Origin: an uncultured Lachnospiraceae bacterium
GTDB taxonomy: Bacteria > Bacillota > Clostridia > Lachnospirales > Lachnospiraceae
Direction of reading: 5' to 3'
Length of the DNA: 47,037 nt
Assembly: GCA_900314295.1 (NCBI GenBank)
Contig: OMUU01000106.1
Span: forward strand, 1 to 47,037
Part shown: one piece after another, positions 24,967-34,425 of the stretch
How positions within the stretch are numbered: the stretch's first letter is position 1
How the letters are laid out: every line of letters begins with the position of its first letter
The notes under the pieces: model-generated
The model's input: only the letters and a program-made list of their open reading frames with translations
Told to the model about the DNA's origin: nothing
Database searches by the model: none
Made by a program: the position numbers and the translations under genes

Positions 24967-26487
24967 TTATGAAAGGCCCGTTTCAAGGATCTCATAGATT
25001 TTCTTCAGATCCATATTTTTTCGAAGCTCAGATGCCAGAATATCATACTGGCTTTCCTTGAACGTCTGATAATCCACCCCCGTCATCTCCGAGGTGTCGA
25101 TTCCCTTCCTTCGCCCCAGGGCCTCTACAATTCTGTCCGCCACCATTTCCCGGTCGAAGACACTGTGGACATAGGTTCCGTATACATTTTCATGCTGAGC
25201 GCCGTCCTGCTTTTCGGCTGCATTTTCCACGTTTGTATCGCGGATGCGCACTGCAGGCGCAGCATTCTCGTTCAATGTGCTGACGCCCATGTGGATCTCA
25301 TACCCCTCGATCGCCGTGCCGGAAAGATTCTCCAGTGCACCGTGAATCTCTCCGAAACAGCCTTCCACCCGGGTCCGCGTCTTCTCCCCTGCAAATACGG
25401 TATGCATCGGAAGCAGTCCCATGCCCTTGATGGAACCGCCGTTCTCTACCCCAAGAGGATCGGAAAGCGTCTCTCCCAGCATCTGATAGCCGCCGCAGAC
25501 TCCGAAAATCACGGTACCCTCCGAGGCCGCCTTCAGGACCGCCGCCTCGAGACCATTCTGGCGCATCCAGAGCAGATCCTCCATGGTATTTTTCGTGCCC
25601 GGAAGAATGATCATATCCGGCTTTTTGAGCTCGGAGACGCGGTCCACATACCGAAGGGAGACGCCCTTCATCTTCTCAAACGGATTGAAATCCGTGAAGT
25701 TCGAGATTCTCGGCGTGCGGATGACCGCGATATCGATCGCGGCGACCGTCTGATTCCCCGTAAACCGCTCCGTGAGACTGTCTTCATCCTCCACCTCAAT
25801 GTGAAGGTAAGGAGCGACGCCGACGACCGGAATGCCGGAGCGTTCCTCCAGCATCTGAATTCCCGGATCCAGTATCGTCCGGTCTCCCCGGAACTTGTTG
25901 ATCACAAGTCCCTTCACCATCTCCCGCTCGTCCTCCTCCAGAAGCTCGACGGTCCCGATCAGCTGGGCAAAAACACCGCCTCGGTCGATATCACCGACCA
26001 GAAGAACCGGCGCTCCCGCGATCTTTGCCATGCCCATGTTCACAAAGCAGTCGGCGTCCTTCAGGTTGATCTCCGCCGGACTTCCGGCTCCCTCGATCAC
26101 GATGATATCATTCTCCGCCGCGAGGGATTCATACGCCTTTCTGACCTCCGGGATCAGGTTGGGCTTGTAGCGGAAATACTCCCTTGCATCCATGTTTCCC
26201 AGAACCTCACCGTTGACAATGACCTGCGATCCGGTGTCGTTCGTCGGCTTCAAGAGAATCGGGTTCATCCGCACATCCGGTTCCACCCCCGCGCACTCCG
26301 CCTGCATGACCTGTGCCCGTCCCATCTCAAGCCCCTGGCGTGTGATAAAAGAATTCAGCGCCATATTCTGTGCCTTAAAGGGAGCCACCCGATATCCGTC
26401 CTGTCTGAAAATGCGGCACAGTCCTGCGGCGATCAGACTTTTCCCCGCATTGGACATCGTGCCCTGAATCATGATTGCTTTTGCCAT
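24967..26487 (-). CDS. cbiP: Cobyric acid synthase (glutamine-dependent amidase)
   Basis: A 506-residue ATP- and glutamine-dependent enzyme that amidates the b, d, e and g side chains of adenosylcobyrinate a,c-diamide. N-terminal synthetase domain with P-loop [10 protein letters not shown] at residues 7-16 and [10 protein letters not shown]; middle [13 protein letters not shown] and [12 protein letters not shown]-terminal glutaminase domain with nucleophile Cys in [11 protein letters not shown] and a late His in [13 protein letters not shown] at 26487 has AGAGGA 8 nt upstream. Starts 2 nt after the cobD stop. Confidence 0.97.
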   Translation of the reverse strand: MAKAIMIQGTMSNAGKSLIAAGLCRIFRQDGYRVAPFKAQNMALNSFITRQGLEMGRAQVMQAECAGVEPDVRMNPILLKPTNDTGSQVIVNGEVLGNMDAREYFRYKPNLIPEVRKAYESLAAENDIIVIEGAGSPAEINLKDADCFVNMGMAKIAGAPVLLVGDIDRGGVFAQLIGTVELLEEDEREMVKGLVINKFRGDRTILDPGIQMLEERSGIPVVGVAPYLHIEVEDEDSLTERFTGNQTVAAIDIAVIRTPRISNFTDFNPFEKMKGVSLRYVDRVSELKKPDMIILPGTKNTMEDLLWMRQNGLEAAVLKAASEGTVIFGVCGGYQMLGETLSDPLGVENGGSIKGMGLLPMHTVFAGEKTRTRVEGCFGEIHGALENLSGTAIEGYEIHMGVSTLNENAAPAVRIRDTNVENAAEKQDGAQHENVYGTYVHSVFDREMVADRIVEALGRRKGIDTSEMTGVDYQTFKESQYDILASELRKNMDLKKIYEILETGLS

Positions 26488-26489
26488 AA

Positions 26490-27557
26490 TCAAATCCTCT
26501 TATCTGGTTTCTCTGAATTCTTACGGAGCATCCCAAGCGCCTCGATCAGCTTCTCATTCTCCGCGTGCAGCCGCACCGCCGCCCGATAATAGCCTTCCCC
26601 GAGATTGTGGTAATTGGAGCAGTCCCGAATCATGACGCCATAGGGCAGGAGCTTCTCGCAAAGTCCCTTCTCGCCCTTGAAAAAAACATAATTGGCCCGG
26701 GAGTCGAATACCCGGAATCCCAGCTTTTCAAGGGATGCCTTCAGGTAAGCGCGCTCCTGCTTTACAATGCTTCTGGCCCGTTCCACATATCCTTCTTCCC
26801 GGAGCGCGGCTACACCGGCCTCCTGCGCCGGAATCGAGACATTCCACGGCTGCACCGCCGCGCGCATCTGCGAGAGCAGACCGGCATCCGCCGTCATTCC
26901 ATAACCCAGCCGGAGACCGGCCATCGCATATCGCTTGGTAAATGCTTTTAAAATAAAGATCTCCGGTTCTTCCTTCAGATAGTTCCGGATCGTCATACGC
27001 TCCGGATCCTCGCAGAAATCCTGGAAACACTCATCTGTAAAAAGACGCACGCCCCGCGTCCGGCACGTCCGGATAATCGCTTTCATCAGCTCCATCTCCA
27101 CCGGGACACCGGTCGGGTTGTTCGGGTTGCAGAGAACAACGACATCCAGATCGTCTGTGATGGCATTTAAAAAATCCGCTGTCAGACGGTATCCATCGGC
27201 CTCCCGAAGAGGAAAGAGACGTACCCGGCAGCCGACGCTTTGCAGCGCCTGCTCGTATTCCGCAAAGGTCGGAGCAAGAATCAGCGCCTGTTTCGGACGA
27301 AGGGCCCACGCATACGCGAAAATCACCTCCGCCGCGCCGTTCCCGCAGAACAGATATCCCTCCGGTACCTTCTCATACCCGGACAGAGCCCGGATCAGCT
27401 TCTCCTGCCGCACATCGGGGTAGTGAACGATTCTTGTCATACTCTCCTGTGCCGCACGGATCACGCTCTCCGGCGTTCCGAGCGGATTCATATTCGATGA
27501 AAAATCAATAACGCCGGGATGCCGGTAGACATCCCCGCCATGTACACTCTTAACCAT
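26490..27557 (-). CDS. cobD: L-threonine-O-3-phosphate decarboxylase
   Basis: A 355-residue PLP enzyme of aminotransferase class I fold. In the cobalamin context it decarboxylates threonine phosphate to (R)-1-aminopropan-2-ol phosphate, the linker of the nucleotide loop. Marks: [23 protein letters not shown] (in part: FSSNMNPLG), [19 protein letters not shown], and the PLP lysine in [17 protein letters not shown]. The sequence family is shared with histidinol-phosphate aminotransferase; the N-terminal HGGD and the genomic setting decide for CobD. ATG at 27557 has AAAGGTGA upstream. A 276-nt repeat-filled spacer separates it from cbiB. Confidence 0.93.
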   Translation of the reverse strand: MVKSVHGGDVYRHPGVIDFSSNMNPLGTPESVIRAAQESMTRIVHYPDVRQEKLIRALSGYEKVPEGYLFCGNGAAEVIFAYAWALRPKQALILAPTFAEYEQALQSVGCRVRLFPLREADGYRLTADFLNAITDDLDVVVLCNPNNPTGVPVEMELMKAIIRTCRTRGVRLFTDECFQDFCEDPERMTIRNYLKEEPEIFILKAFTKRYAMAGLRLGYGMTADAGLLSQMRAAVQPWNVSIPAQEAGVAALREEGYVERARSIVKQERAYLKASLEKLGFRVFDSRANYVFFKGEKGLCEKLLPYGVMIRDCSNYHNLGEGYYRAAVRLHAENEKLIEALGMLRKNSEKPDKRI

Positions 27558-27608
27558 TTCTTCACCTTTGGGATTGCGCGAGTGCATAGCAACAGAGCAA
27601 TCCCTAGC

Positions 27609-27627
27609 TTTTATTTACGCGAACAGT
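27609..27627. repeat. Dispersed spacer element, left part (copy in cobD-cbiB gap)
   Basis: 19 nt, TTTTATTTACGCGAACAGT, match 18 of 19 bases of 46943-46961. The second part of the same element appears at 27757-27823. Between them lies the hairpin of the next entry. Confidence 0.65.
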
Positions 27628-27676
27628 GAGCTGCATCCGAATGCGAAGTATTCGTGTGCGGCGAACGTCGCGATAG

Positions 27677-27709
27677 CGAGATAAAACTCGCGCAGCGTGT
27701 TTTATCTCG
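27677..27709. repeat. Hairpin in cobD-cbiB spacer, second copy of the lexA-end hairpin
   Basis: Arms CGAGATAAAAC (27677-27687) and its complement (27699-27709), 11-nt loop. The arm core CGAGATAAAA is the same as in the hairpin at 7374-7411, and both loops hold a CGC..AGCG-like centre. On the minus strand it lies between cbiB and cobD without a T-run, so it is not an obvious terminator. Confidence 0.65.
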
Positions 27710-27756
27710 TTGTCTGCAGTACCATGTATCGTATTCTAAAAGCATCACCGGAATCA

Positions 27757-27823
27757 CTTCTGTTCACGCACCGCTAATATGGCTGAGATTTTACAATACC
27801 TTTGCATGAAAATTACTGTAAAA
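27757..27823. repeat. Dispersed spacer element, right part (cobD-cbiB gap)
   Basis: CTGTTCACGCAC, CTA and GATTTTACA occur in the same order as at 46971-47006, and 27787-27816 matches 35273-35302 at about 24 of 30 positions (GATTTTACAATACCTTTGC). An inverted pair TTTTACA (27789-27795) / TGTAAAA (27817-27823) closes it. Confidence 0.6.
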
Positions 27824-27833
27824 ACCCTGCCAT

Positions 27834-28829
27834 TCAGATATACCGTGAACAGAAGCCCAGAATCAACAGCCGCACAACCGCCGAAAGGACAAATGCCAGC
27901 AGCGCTGTTGCATACATGATCCGGTTTGCCCGGGGAATGTCCTCCGGCTCGATCTCACGAATCGGATCCCCGATGTACGGCTTCCGGTGTAGCTCTCCGA
28001 AATACCACGCGTCTCCTGCAAGCCGGATATCCAGCGCGCCGGCCATGGCAGCCTCTGTGTGCGCCGAATTGGGGCTCGCGTGCTTCAAGCGGTCACGCTT
28101 GAAAATTTTCATGGCATTCTTCCCGTCCTTTCCGCAGATCGAAGCGGCAAGCACCATGAGAATGCCCGAAATTCTCGCCGGAAGAAAGTTCAGCACATCG
28201 TCCAGCCTGGCCGCAAAGGTCCCGAACCAGCGATACCGGTCGTTCACATATCCGATCATCGAATCCATCGTATTGACGGACTTGTAGAAGAATCCGCCGG
28301 CTGCCCCGCCGATCATCAGAAAAATCAGCGGCGCCACAACGCCGTCAGAGGCGTTTTCGGCGACCGTCTCGACCGCCGCCTTTGTGACGCCGGTCATATC
28401 CAGCCGTTCCGTATCCCGGCCGACAATCATGGAGACCGCTCTCCTGGCCTTCGTGAGATCTCCGCTCTTCACCTCGCGGTATACCTTCATGCTCTCATCC
28501 CGGAGCGATCTGGCTGCCAGAATCTGATAGCACCAGAAGGTCTCTACAGCAAATCCCAGCCAGAAGTTCAGATGGTAGAAAAGCCTTAAAACAAGCGCCG
28601 GAATCAGAGTGCTGACTGCGATGACGCAGACCGCGGTGCATACTCCGGCTGTCCGCTCCCCGTTTTTTCCGGAAGGAAAGAGCCTCCGAAAGACCTTTTC
28701 AAACAACGTGATGCATTTTCCGATAAGCTGAACCGGGTGGTACAGCCCGTGCGGATCACCGATCAAAAGGTCGAGAATTCCGCCGAGCAGCACCGCCGGA
28801 ACAATGTGGTCAAAGGTTTCTATTATCAT
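27834..28829 (-). CDS. cbiB: Adenosylcobinamide-phosphate synthase
   Basis: A 331-residue membrane enzyme that attaches aminopropanol phosphate to adenosylcobyric acid. Typical start PAVLLGGILDLLIGDPHGLYHPVQLIGK (in part: LLIGDPHGLYHPVQ), then ARRAVSMIVGRDTERLD, TVAENASDGVVAP, VNTMDSMIGY and a C-terminal AGALDIRLAGDAWYFG. Four or five hydrophobic segments. The ATG at 28829 overlaps the end of cbiA by 20 nt and has AGAGGTG upstream; longer readings have no support. Its product needs the CobD product, yet a 276-nt spacer divides it from cobD. Confidence 0.95.
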   Translation of the reverse strand: MIIETFDHIVPAVLLGGILDLLIGDPHGLYHPVQLIGKCITLFEKVFRRLFPSGKNGERTAGVCTAVCVIAVSTLIPALVLRLFYHLNFWLGFAVETFWCYQILAARSLRDESMKVYREVKSGDLTKARRAVSMIVGRDTERLDMTGVTKAAVETVAENASDGVVAPLIFLMIGGAAGGFFYKSVNTMDSMIGYVNDRYRWFGTFAARLDDVLNFLPARISGILMVLAASICGKDGKNAMKIFKRDRLKHASPNSAHTEAAMAGALDIRLAGDAWYFGELHRKPYIGDPIREIEPEDIPRANRIMYATALLAFVLSAVVRLLILGFCSRYI

Positions 28830-30285
28830 AATGCTCTGCACACCTCTTGATAAATGCAGCGGCCACCTTCGGATTCGCGTAGAAATACAGGTGCGGGAAT
28901 CCGGCGTACAGGCTGTCCGTGCTTCTGACGCACCGCCAGGAACGGTTTCCCGCCGGCTTCCTGGCGAGGAAGGTATCGCCTGGATTTTCCGATTCATAGT
29001 AGTGAAATTCGTGGGACCGTATCTCTCCGACGTCGCTTCCGAACATCGTTCCGCCGGTGAGCGTCACATAGCCGAACCTGGTCAGATGGCCGGTATAAAA
29101 CGCGTTCTCCGGAAAAACGCCTGCCATCGGCCACGCATTTCCGTCGGGATCGGTAAGCGTCCGGTGGAGATAGAGAAATCCCCCGCATTCCGCAAGCGTC
29201 GGAAGCCCTCCGAGCACCGCTTCACGAATGGACTCCCGCATGGAAACGTTCTCCGAGAGCTCTTTTCCGTACAGCTCCGGGTATCCCCCATGAAGCAGGA
29301 GACCATCCAGATTGTCGGGAAGGCAGACGTCGTGAATCGGAGAAAAGGGAACGAGCTCCGCGCCCATCTCCCGCAGAAGATCCAGATTGTCCGCATAGAA
29401 AAAGCAGAAGGCTTCATCCCTCGCAAGCCCGATCCGGAGCTTACCTGGTCCGCCTGTTCCCTGACTGTTTCTTTCCGGATCGACGAAATCGCCCCCCTGC
29501 ACGGCTGTTTTTTTCAGGGTATTCTCCCCTGGACCTGCTGCCGCGCAATGCTTCATCGGAGGATGCACCGGAAGCGCCGGTGCACCCGCGGCGATTTCAA
29601 GGATCTGGTCCAGGTCCAGCGTCTGATCCAGAATATCCGCGAGACGGTCCAGCTTATCCTGGAAGGAGGCAATCTCATCCGGCATCAGAAGCCCCAGATG
29701 CCGGCTCTCCAGTGCACAGTCCTTCATAACCGGCACGTAGCCGACCACAGGGATACCGATCTCTCTCTCAATCATTTCCTTCATCCTCGGGTAGAGCCCC
29801 GCGGAAACCCGGTTCAGAATCAATCCGCGGATGCAGGGCTTTTCCTGAAAGTCCAGAAATCCCCGGATCATCGGAAGCACCGAGCGACTGACCCCCTTTG
29901 CCGGAACGATCAGCAGCACCGGCGTGTCCGTGACAGAAGCCAGGTCGCTCGCGCCTGCCCGGGAGCTGTCGATTCCCATTCCGTCAAAATATCCCATCAC
30001 GCCTTCCAGAACCGCGAGATCCGCATCCTGCGCGTTTTTCGCCAGAAGACTTCTGGTCGTATCCGGGTCCGTAAAAAACGTATCCAGGTTCCGGCTCTTC
30101 GTGCCAAGCACCTTCGAATGAAACATCGGATCGATAAAATCCGGACCGCATTTAAACGAGGCCGGCTTACGCCCCTTCTTCTTGAGAAGATTTAAAAGGC
30201 CACAGGTGATCAGCGTCTTCCCGCTTCCGCTGGACGGCGCCGCAATCATGATCCGGCTGATTTTGATTTGCTCCATATTATCCAT
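28810..30285 (-). CDS. cbiA: Cobyrinate a,c-diamide synthase
   Basis: A ~491-residue glutamine amidotransferase that amidates side chains a and c of cobyrinate. P-loop APSSGSGKT near the N-terminus, KCGPDFIDP, VEGVMGYFDG-like LEGVMGYFDG, and glutaminase nucleophile Cys in LAECGGFLYLH, with late HEFHYYE. Start uncertain: ATG at 30285 has AAGGT 4 nt upstream; 30312 and 30276 are in frame too. A stretch at about residues 245-285 between the two domains is variable, rich in Ala, Gly and Pro. Coupled to cbiB by overlap; follows cbiET. Confidence 0.95.
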   Translation of the reverse strand: MDNMEQIKISRIMIAAPSSGSGKTLITCGLLNLLKKKGRKPASFKCGPDFIDPMFHSKVLGTKSRNLDTFFTDPDTTRSLLAKNAQDADLAVLEGVMGYFDGMGIDSSRAGASDLASVTDTPVLLIVPAKGVSRSVLPMIRGFLDFQEKPCIRGLILNRVSAGLYPRMKEMIEREIGIPVVGYVPVMKDCALESRHLGLLMPDEIASFQDKLDRLADILDQTLDLDQILEIAAGAPALPVHPPMKHCAAAGPGENTLKKTAVQGGDFVDPERNSQGTGGPGKLRIGLARDEAFCFFYADNLDLLREMGAELVPFSPIHDVCLPDNLDGLLLHGGYPELYGKELSENVSMRESIREAVLGGLPTLAECGGFLYLHRTLTDPDGNAWPMAGVFPENAFYTGHLTRFGYVTLTGGTMFGSDVGEIRSHEFHYYESENPGDTFLARKPAGNRSWRCVRSTDSLYAGFPHLYFYANPKVAAAFIKRCAEHYDNRNL

Positions 30286-30304
30286 GCGTACCTTATATAC
30301 ACCT

Positions 30305-31615
30305 TTATCCATTGCTTTTAAATGTTTCTTCCTCAAGCTTTTCGCCGTCGACTCCGGTGTGGACAAATGCTCTCTTCACGTCGTCCTCTGATCCTTCCCC
30401 CCGGGCCCCTTCCACCGTGATCACATAGACCGGATTCTGCCCCATCATCATGTGATAGGGTCCCGTCTTCTTGGATTTCGCAACCGTGACACACGCGATA
30501 TCCGGTTCCCCGAACGGAAGCTTTTTCAATATCTCCAGCGCCTGAGTGACCGTCTCCAGCGTGATGGCATTGAGCACGACACGGATCCCGGGATTCTTCT
30601 CCAAAAGAATCCGGAGGATCTGCTCCATATTTCCGCCGGTTCCGCCCAGAAAGGCATGGGTCGGCGCCGGAAGATCCTGCAGCGCCTCCGGCGCCGGGCC
30701 TTCCACGATTTCCATGTTATCCACGCGGAATTTCAGCTTGTTGGAATACAAAAGGCGCACCGCAAAGGGATTTCTTTCAATCGAATAAACCTTTCCGTTC
30801 ACCGCCCGGAGTGCCGCCTCCACCGAACACGAGCCGCTGCCGGCGCCGATGTCGTATACGACCGACCGGTCCGTCAGACGAAGCTTTCCGATAGAAACGA
30901 TGCGGACCTCCTCCTTCGTCATGGGCACCTTGTCCCGGATAAACTCCTCATCCGCGATTCCGCTTGTAACCACGGGATTCACATTCGGATTTTCCAGAAG
31001 GATCACGCTGAGAGGAGATGATACATAGTCCGCAAAATCAACCGGGCGGCCTGACTGGATTTTTTCATCCGGATACCCGAGATTTTCACCGATATGCACC
31101 GTCACCTCATTCATATCATAGGTGATCAGCTTTTTGCAGATCTCTGCCGCCGCGTCCTTCGTCCCGAGGATGGAAAAGACCTTCTTGTTCCGGCAAATCT
31201 CGCCGATGATGTTGCAGCTTCTCCCGTGCATGCTCGTGAGCTTCACGTCCTCCCACGCGATTCGCAGCTGACTTGAGAAATAGACGACAGAAGAGATTCC
31301 CGGCATAACCCGGATCGGATTGTCGGGACTGTTCAGCGTCTGAAGCGCTGCATACAGCTTCTTCGCCCCGCTGAAAAAACCGACATCGCCGGACAGCAGC
31401 ACGGAGATTCTGGAAGCCTCCGGATGCGCGTCAATTACCGCGGCGACCTTTGCCGGGAGATATTCCGCAAAGGTTTCCTGCCCGTCCCTCGCAATGTCCT
31501 TCAGCATCCGTTCCGCCCCGATCAAAACCTCGGAGGAACGGATAAAATCCGCAGCCTCCACCGTCAGTCCTTTTTCGGTTCCCATACCAATGCCAATCAC
31601 GGCAATTTCACTCAT
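30305..31615 (-). CDS. cbiET: Fused cobalt-precorrin-7 C5-methyltransferase / C15-methyltransferase (decarboxylating)
   Basis: A 436-residue fusion. Residues 1 to about 215 are CbiE (SAM-dependent tetrapyrrole methylase fold: VIGIGMGTEKGLT, LLSGDVGFFSGAKKL, VMPGISSV); residues about 225-425 are CbiT (Rossmann methyltransferase with DIGAGSGSCSVEAA and FLGGTGGNMEQIL). Together they methylate C5 and C15 and decarboxylate the acetate side chain at C12. The fused form corresponds to CobL of the aerobic path. ATG at 31615 has AGAGGGA 3-4 nt upstream. Downstream cbiA starts close by, upstream cbiJ ends 26 nt away. Confidence 0.95.
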   Translation of the reverse strand: MSEIAVIGIGMGTEKGLTVEAADFIRSSEVLIGAERMLKDIARDGQETFAEYLPAKVAAVIDAHPEASRISVLLSGDVGFFSGAKKLYAALQTLNSPDNPIRVMPGISSVVYFSSQLRIAWEDVKLTSMHGRSCNIIGEICRNKKVFSILGTKDAAAEICKKLITYDMNEVTVHIGENLGYPDEKIQSGRPVDFADYVSSPLSVILLENPNVNPVVTSGIADEEFIRDKVPMTKEEVRIVSIGKLRLTDRSVVYDIGAGSGSCSVEAALRAVNGKVYSIERNPFAVRLLYSNKLKFRVDNMEIVEGPAPEALQDLPAPTHAFLGGTGGNMEQILRILLEKNPGIRVVLNAITLETVTQALEILKKLPFGEPDIACVTVAKSKKTGPYHMMMGQNPVYVITVEGARGEGSEDDVKRAFVHTGVDGEKLEEETFKSNG

Positions 31616-31641
31616 AGATCCCTCTCCTGTCCCTTCTTCTG

Positions 31642-32457
31642 TCAGATCTCCTGCTCCTTCTTCTGACCGATCTCCCGTCCATCTTTTTCCCGGATCTGTC
31701 TCACGCACTCCTCTACCGAGATACCCGTGTCCCCGGCCGGTCTCCGGATGATCACCATCCGGCAGCCACAGGCTCTTGCCGCACTCTCCTTTTCCGGGAA
31801 TCCGCCTTCTCTTCCGGTATCCTTCGTGACCAGATACCTTGCTCCCGTCTGATGGATCAGAGCAATATTCATCTCCTCGGAAAACGGCCCCTGCATACAG
31901 ATCAGATTTTTTCCCTGAAAACCGATCTCCGCGCAGGAAGCCACCACAGACGGCAGGGAGAGGACTCTGGCATACAGGCGTTCCCGGTACCCCGGAACGG
32001 TCGTGAAGACCGGAAGCTCCTTGCTCCCGGTCGTCAGAAGCACATTTCCCTCTGTGCCGGCAATCCATGCGGCCGCCTCCTCTGTGCTTCCGACCACGAT
32101 ATTTCCGTCGGAAAGCTCGTAGAAATCGTCCTTTCTTGTCGTACCGCGCAGGACACGCACATATTTCCTTCCCGCCTCCTTACAGGCGTTTCGGATATTC
32201 TCTGTCACCTCAACGGCGTACGGATGCGTGGCGTCGATCACGATGGCCCGCTCATCCGTATTCTCCCGGATCTCCCGCACCATTTCCGCTTCCGTAAGCC
32301 GTCCGCTCCGGACATCCACATTTTTTCCCGGAGCGATCAGGCTTTTGCCATATTCCGTCGCCGTAAAGCAGCAGATCCTGTGCTCACCCAGATCCCTCAG
32401 CCGGTCCGCCAGGACACGGCCCTCTGTCGTGCCCGCGAACAAGAATAGATCATACAT
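31642..32457 (-). CDS. cbiJ: Cobalt-precorrin-6A reductase
   Basis: A 271-residue NAD(P)H-dependent CobK/CbiJ reductase. Markers: FAGTTEGRVLADRL at the N-terminus, VIDATHPYAVEVTENI, LLTTGSKELPVF, CMQGPFSEEMNIALI and TKDTGREGGFPEK. The last 15 residues are highly charged (KDGREIGQKKEQEI) and overrun the family end a little. The start overlaps the cbiH stop by 8 nt with AGAGGA upstream, so translation is coupled. Confidence 0.95.
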   Translation of the reverse strand: MYDLFLFAGTTEGRVLADRLRDLGEHRICCFTATEYGKSLIAPGKNVDVRSGRLTEAEMVREIRENTDERAIVIDATHPYAVEVTENIRNACKEAGRKYVRVLRGTTRKDDFYELSDGNIVVGSTEEAAAWIAGTEGNVLLTTGSKELPVFTTVPGYRERLYARVLSLPSVVASCAEIGFQGKNLICMQGPFSEEMNIALIHQTGARYLVTKDTGREGGFPEKESAARACGCRMVIIRRPAGDTGISVEECVRQIREKDGREIGQKKEQEI

Positions 32458-33181
32458 TTCGATATCCTCTCGGTGTCACCATATGTCCGTTGACGATCTT
32501 TGTCTGCGAATTTCCGATGAATACGGTCGTAAACATGTTGACCGGCGTATCCCGCAGCTCACGGAGCGTCAGGATCTTCATCGACTCTCCCTCTCTTCCG
32601 ATATTCTCCACGATTCCGCATACCGTATTCTCCTTCCGGTACTGCAGGAGGATGTCACAGGCCTTCTGAAGATAATCCGATCTCTTGCGGCTCTGCGGGT
32701 TATAAAGCACGATAGCGAAATCCGCCTCGCCCGCCGCGGCCAGCCGCTTCTCGATCTTATCCATCGGTGTCAGGAGATCGGACAGGCTGATCAGACAGAA
32801 GTCGTGAATCAGCGGCGCTCCCAGCACAGCGGCGCCTCCAAGAGCTGCCGTTACGCCCGGAATAATCTTAAGAGATACCTCCGGATAACGCTCCCCGACC
32901 TCGTACATCAGTCCCGCCATTCCGTACACACCCGCGTCGCCGCTGCAGATCATGGACACCCTCTTGTCCTTTTCTGCTTCCTCGAAAGCCAGAACGCAGC
33001 GGTCCACCTCCTTCCGCATCGGGGTGGACAGAAACTCCTTCCCCGGCAGATGATCGCGCACAAGGTCGATATACACCGTGTATCCGATGATCGTATCGCT
33101 GCTCTGCAGCGCCTCTGCTGCTTCTACCGTCATTTTGTCCCAGGCACCCGGCCCGATACCTACCACATTTATCTGTTTCAT
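32450..33181 (-). CDS. cbiH: Cobalt-precorrin-3 C17-methyltransferase
   Basis: A 243-residue SAM-dependent methylase that methylates C17 and drives ring contraction. Markers: NVVGIGPGAWDKMTVEA, GYTVYIDLV, STPMRKEVDRC, MICSGDAGVYGMAGL, IPGVTAALGGAAVLGAPL, HDFCLISLSDLLTP. The ATG at 33181 has GGGAAAAG 5 nt upstream. Fits the CobJ/CbiH branch rather than CbiF or CbiL because of HDFCLISLSD. Confidence 0.95.
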   Translation of the reverse strand: MKQINVVGIGPGAWDKMTVEAAEALQSSDTIIGYTVYIDLVRDHLPGKEFLSTPMRKEVDRCVLAFEEAEKDKRVSMICSGDAGVYGMAGLMYEVGERYPEVSLKIIPGVTAALGGAAVLGAPLIHDFCLISLSDLLTPMDKIEKRLAAAGEADFAIVLYNPQSRKRSDYLQKACDILLQYRKENTVCGIVENIGREGESMKILTLRELRDTPVNMFTTVFIGNSQTKIVNGHMVTPRGYRNV

Positions 33182-33244
33182 CGCTTTTCCCAAAGGCGGA
33201 GCCGACCCTCCGCGCTCTCCTTTATTATTTAATATTCCGTTTTC

Positions 33245-34348
33245 TTAACCGACCTTAATCTTCCGGTTCAGGAGCGCAACCGCCAGCGTCACGCCGTCCT
33301 CCGATACCTTTCGTATGATCAGATCGCCTCCGCCGTCACAGACCGCGCTTCGTTCGCACACATTGTCGGTACCTGTCGTTTTCTTCACAAATTCAGACCT
33401 TGTAAAGCTTCCCTCCACCGCATTCAGTTCTTCCGCTGAAAAGGTGTGCAGCGGCACAGACATCGAGCTGCAGTACTCGACGAGGCCCGGCTCATCCTTC
33501 TTCAGATCGATGCTGGCAACCGAGGCAACGGCTTCCGGGTACAGACTGTACTGCCGCAGCGTATCGTCCACCAGCTTCCGGATCGCCGGTGCCTGCGTTC
33601 CCTTCTTGCATCCGATTCCCAGGACCAGGCACTTCGGGATCAGCCACAGCGTGTGATCAAAATACTGCCGGTTATAGGACGGGCTGATGTAAATCCCAAG
33701 AGAGGTTCCCTCCTCTTCGTTCTCCGCACTTAAGGCCCTTGCCGTATCCAGCTTATCCGACCAGTAAATTCCCTCCGGAAGCTCTCCCTCAACCGGAAAA
33801 TGCGTGTAGAATCCGACCGGCTCGCCCGCGAGCAGAGCCGCCGAAACCTCCTTGGCATAGGTCATGTTTGAGATTACCATGTCATTTTTTTCCGCATAGA
33901 CATCGACCGCGAATTTATGACTCACATCGGTCGCCGTCGTGATGACCGGAATGCTTCCGAGCCCCGCAGACAGGTTCTCCACCATTTCGTTGGCTCCTCC
34001 GATGTGCCCGGACAACAGAGAAATACAGAACTTTCCTCTCTCATCCACCACAATCACTGCTGGATCTGTGCGTTTATCCCGCACAAATGGCGCGATCGCG
34101 CGCACCGCAATGCCCGCTGCCCCCACAAAAATGAGCGTGTCACAGGTGTCAAAGTTTTTTCCGGCCCACTCCTGAACCGGAACGGTCAGCTCCCGGAAGC
34201 CCGTGCCTGCCAGATACTTTCCCTTGCCGTACCATTCAATCTCCGCTGCTTCCGAATCCTCCGCCGTCAAAGCCCCTTGCAGAACACGAATGATTCGTTT
34301 CGAAACTTCATTTCCCGATTTTGTAAAACATATTCCTGCAATCTTCAT
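33245..34348 (-). CDS. cbiG: Cobalt-precorrin-5A hydrolase
   Basis: A 367-residue CbiG that opens the delta-lactone and releases acetaldehyde. N-terminal part (about 1-130) with FVGAAGIAVRAIAPFVRDKRTDPAV (in part: AAGIAVRAIAPFV) and SLLSGHIGGAN; C-terminal CobE-like part (about 240-367) with LGIGCKKGTQAPAI and ASIDLKKDEPGL. GGGG lies about 8 nt before ATG. 63 nt to cbiH and 77 nt from cbiF. Confidence 0.95.
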   Translation of the reverse strand: MKIAGICFTKSGNEVSKRIIRVLQGALTAEDSEAAEIEWYGKGKYLAGTGFRELTVPVQEWAGKNFDTCDTLIFVGAAGIAVRAIAPFVRDKRTDPAVIVVDERGKFCISLLSGHIGGANEMVENLSAGLGSIPVITTATDVSHKFAVDVYAEKNDMVISNMTYAKEVSAALLAGEPVGFYTHFPVEGELPEGIYWSDKLDTARALSAENEEEGTSLGIYISPSYNRQYFDHTLWLIPKCLVLGIGCKKGTQAPAIRKLVDDTLRQYSLYPEAVASVASIDLKKDEPGLVEYCSSMSVPLHTFSAEELNAVEGSFTRSEFVKKTTGTDNVCERSAVCDGGGDLIIRKVSEDGVTLAVALLNRKIKVG

Positions 34349-34425
34349 TCGTAAAACCCCTGTCTGTCACTCTGCCACAAGATTTTATTCCTTTGCCCCA
34401 AGATTCTGCCCCTTCAGGAACTCTA

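Noticed and set aside
25165-26589. 474-codon open frame on the plus strand opposite cbiP and the end of cobD
   Set aside because: It mirrors the codon pattern of strongly supported genes on the other strand, has no ribosome site, and its translation is rich in Arg, His and Leu with no domain.
28804-30195. 463-codon open frame on the plus strand opposite cbiA
   Set aside because: Shadow of cbiA in GC-rich DNA; no start signals and no recognisable motif.
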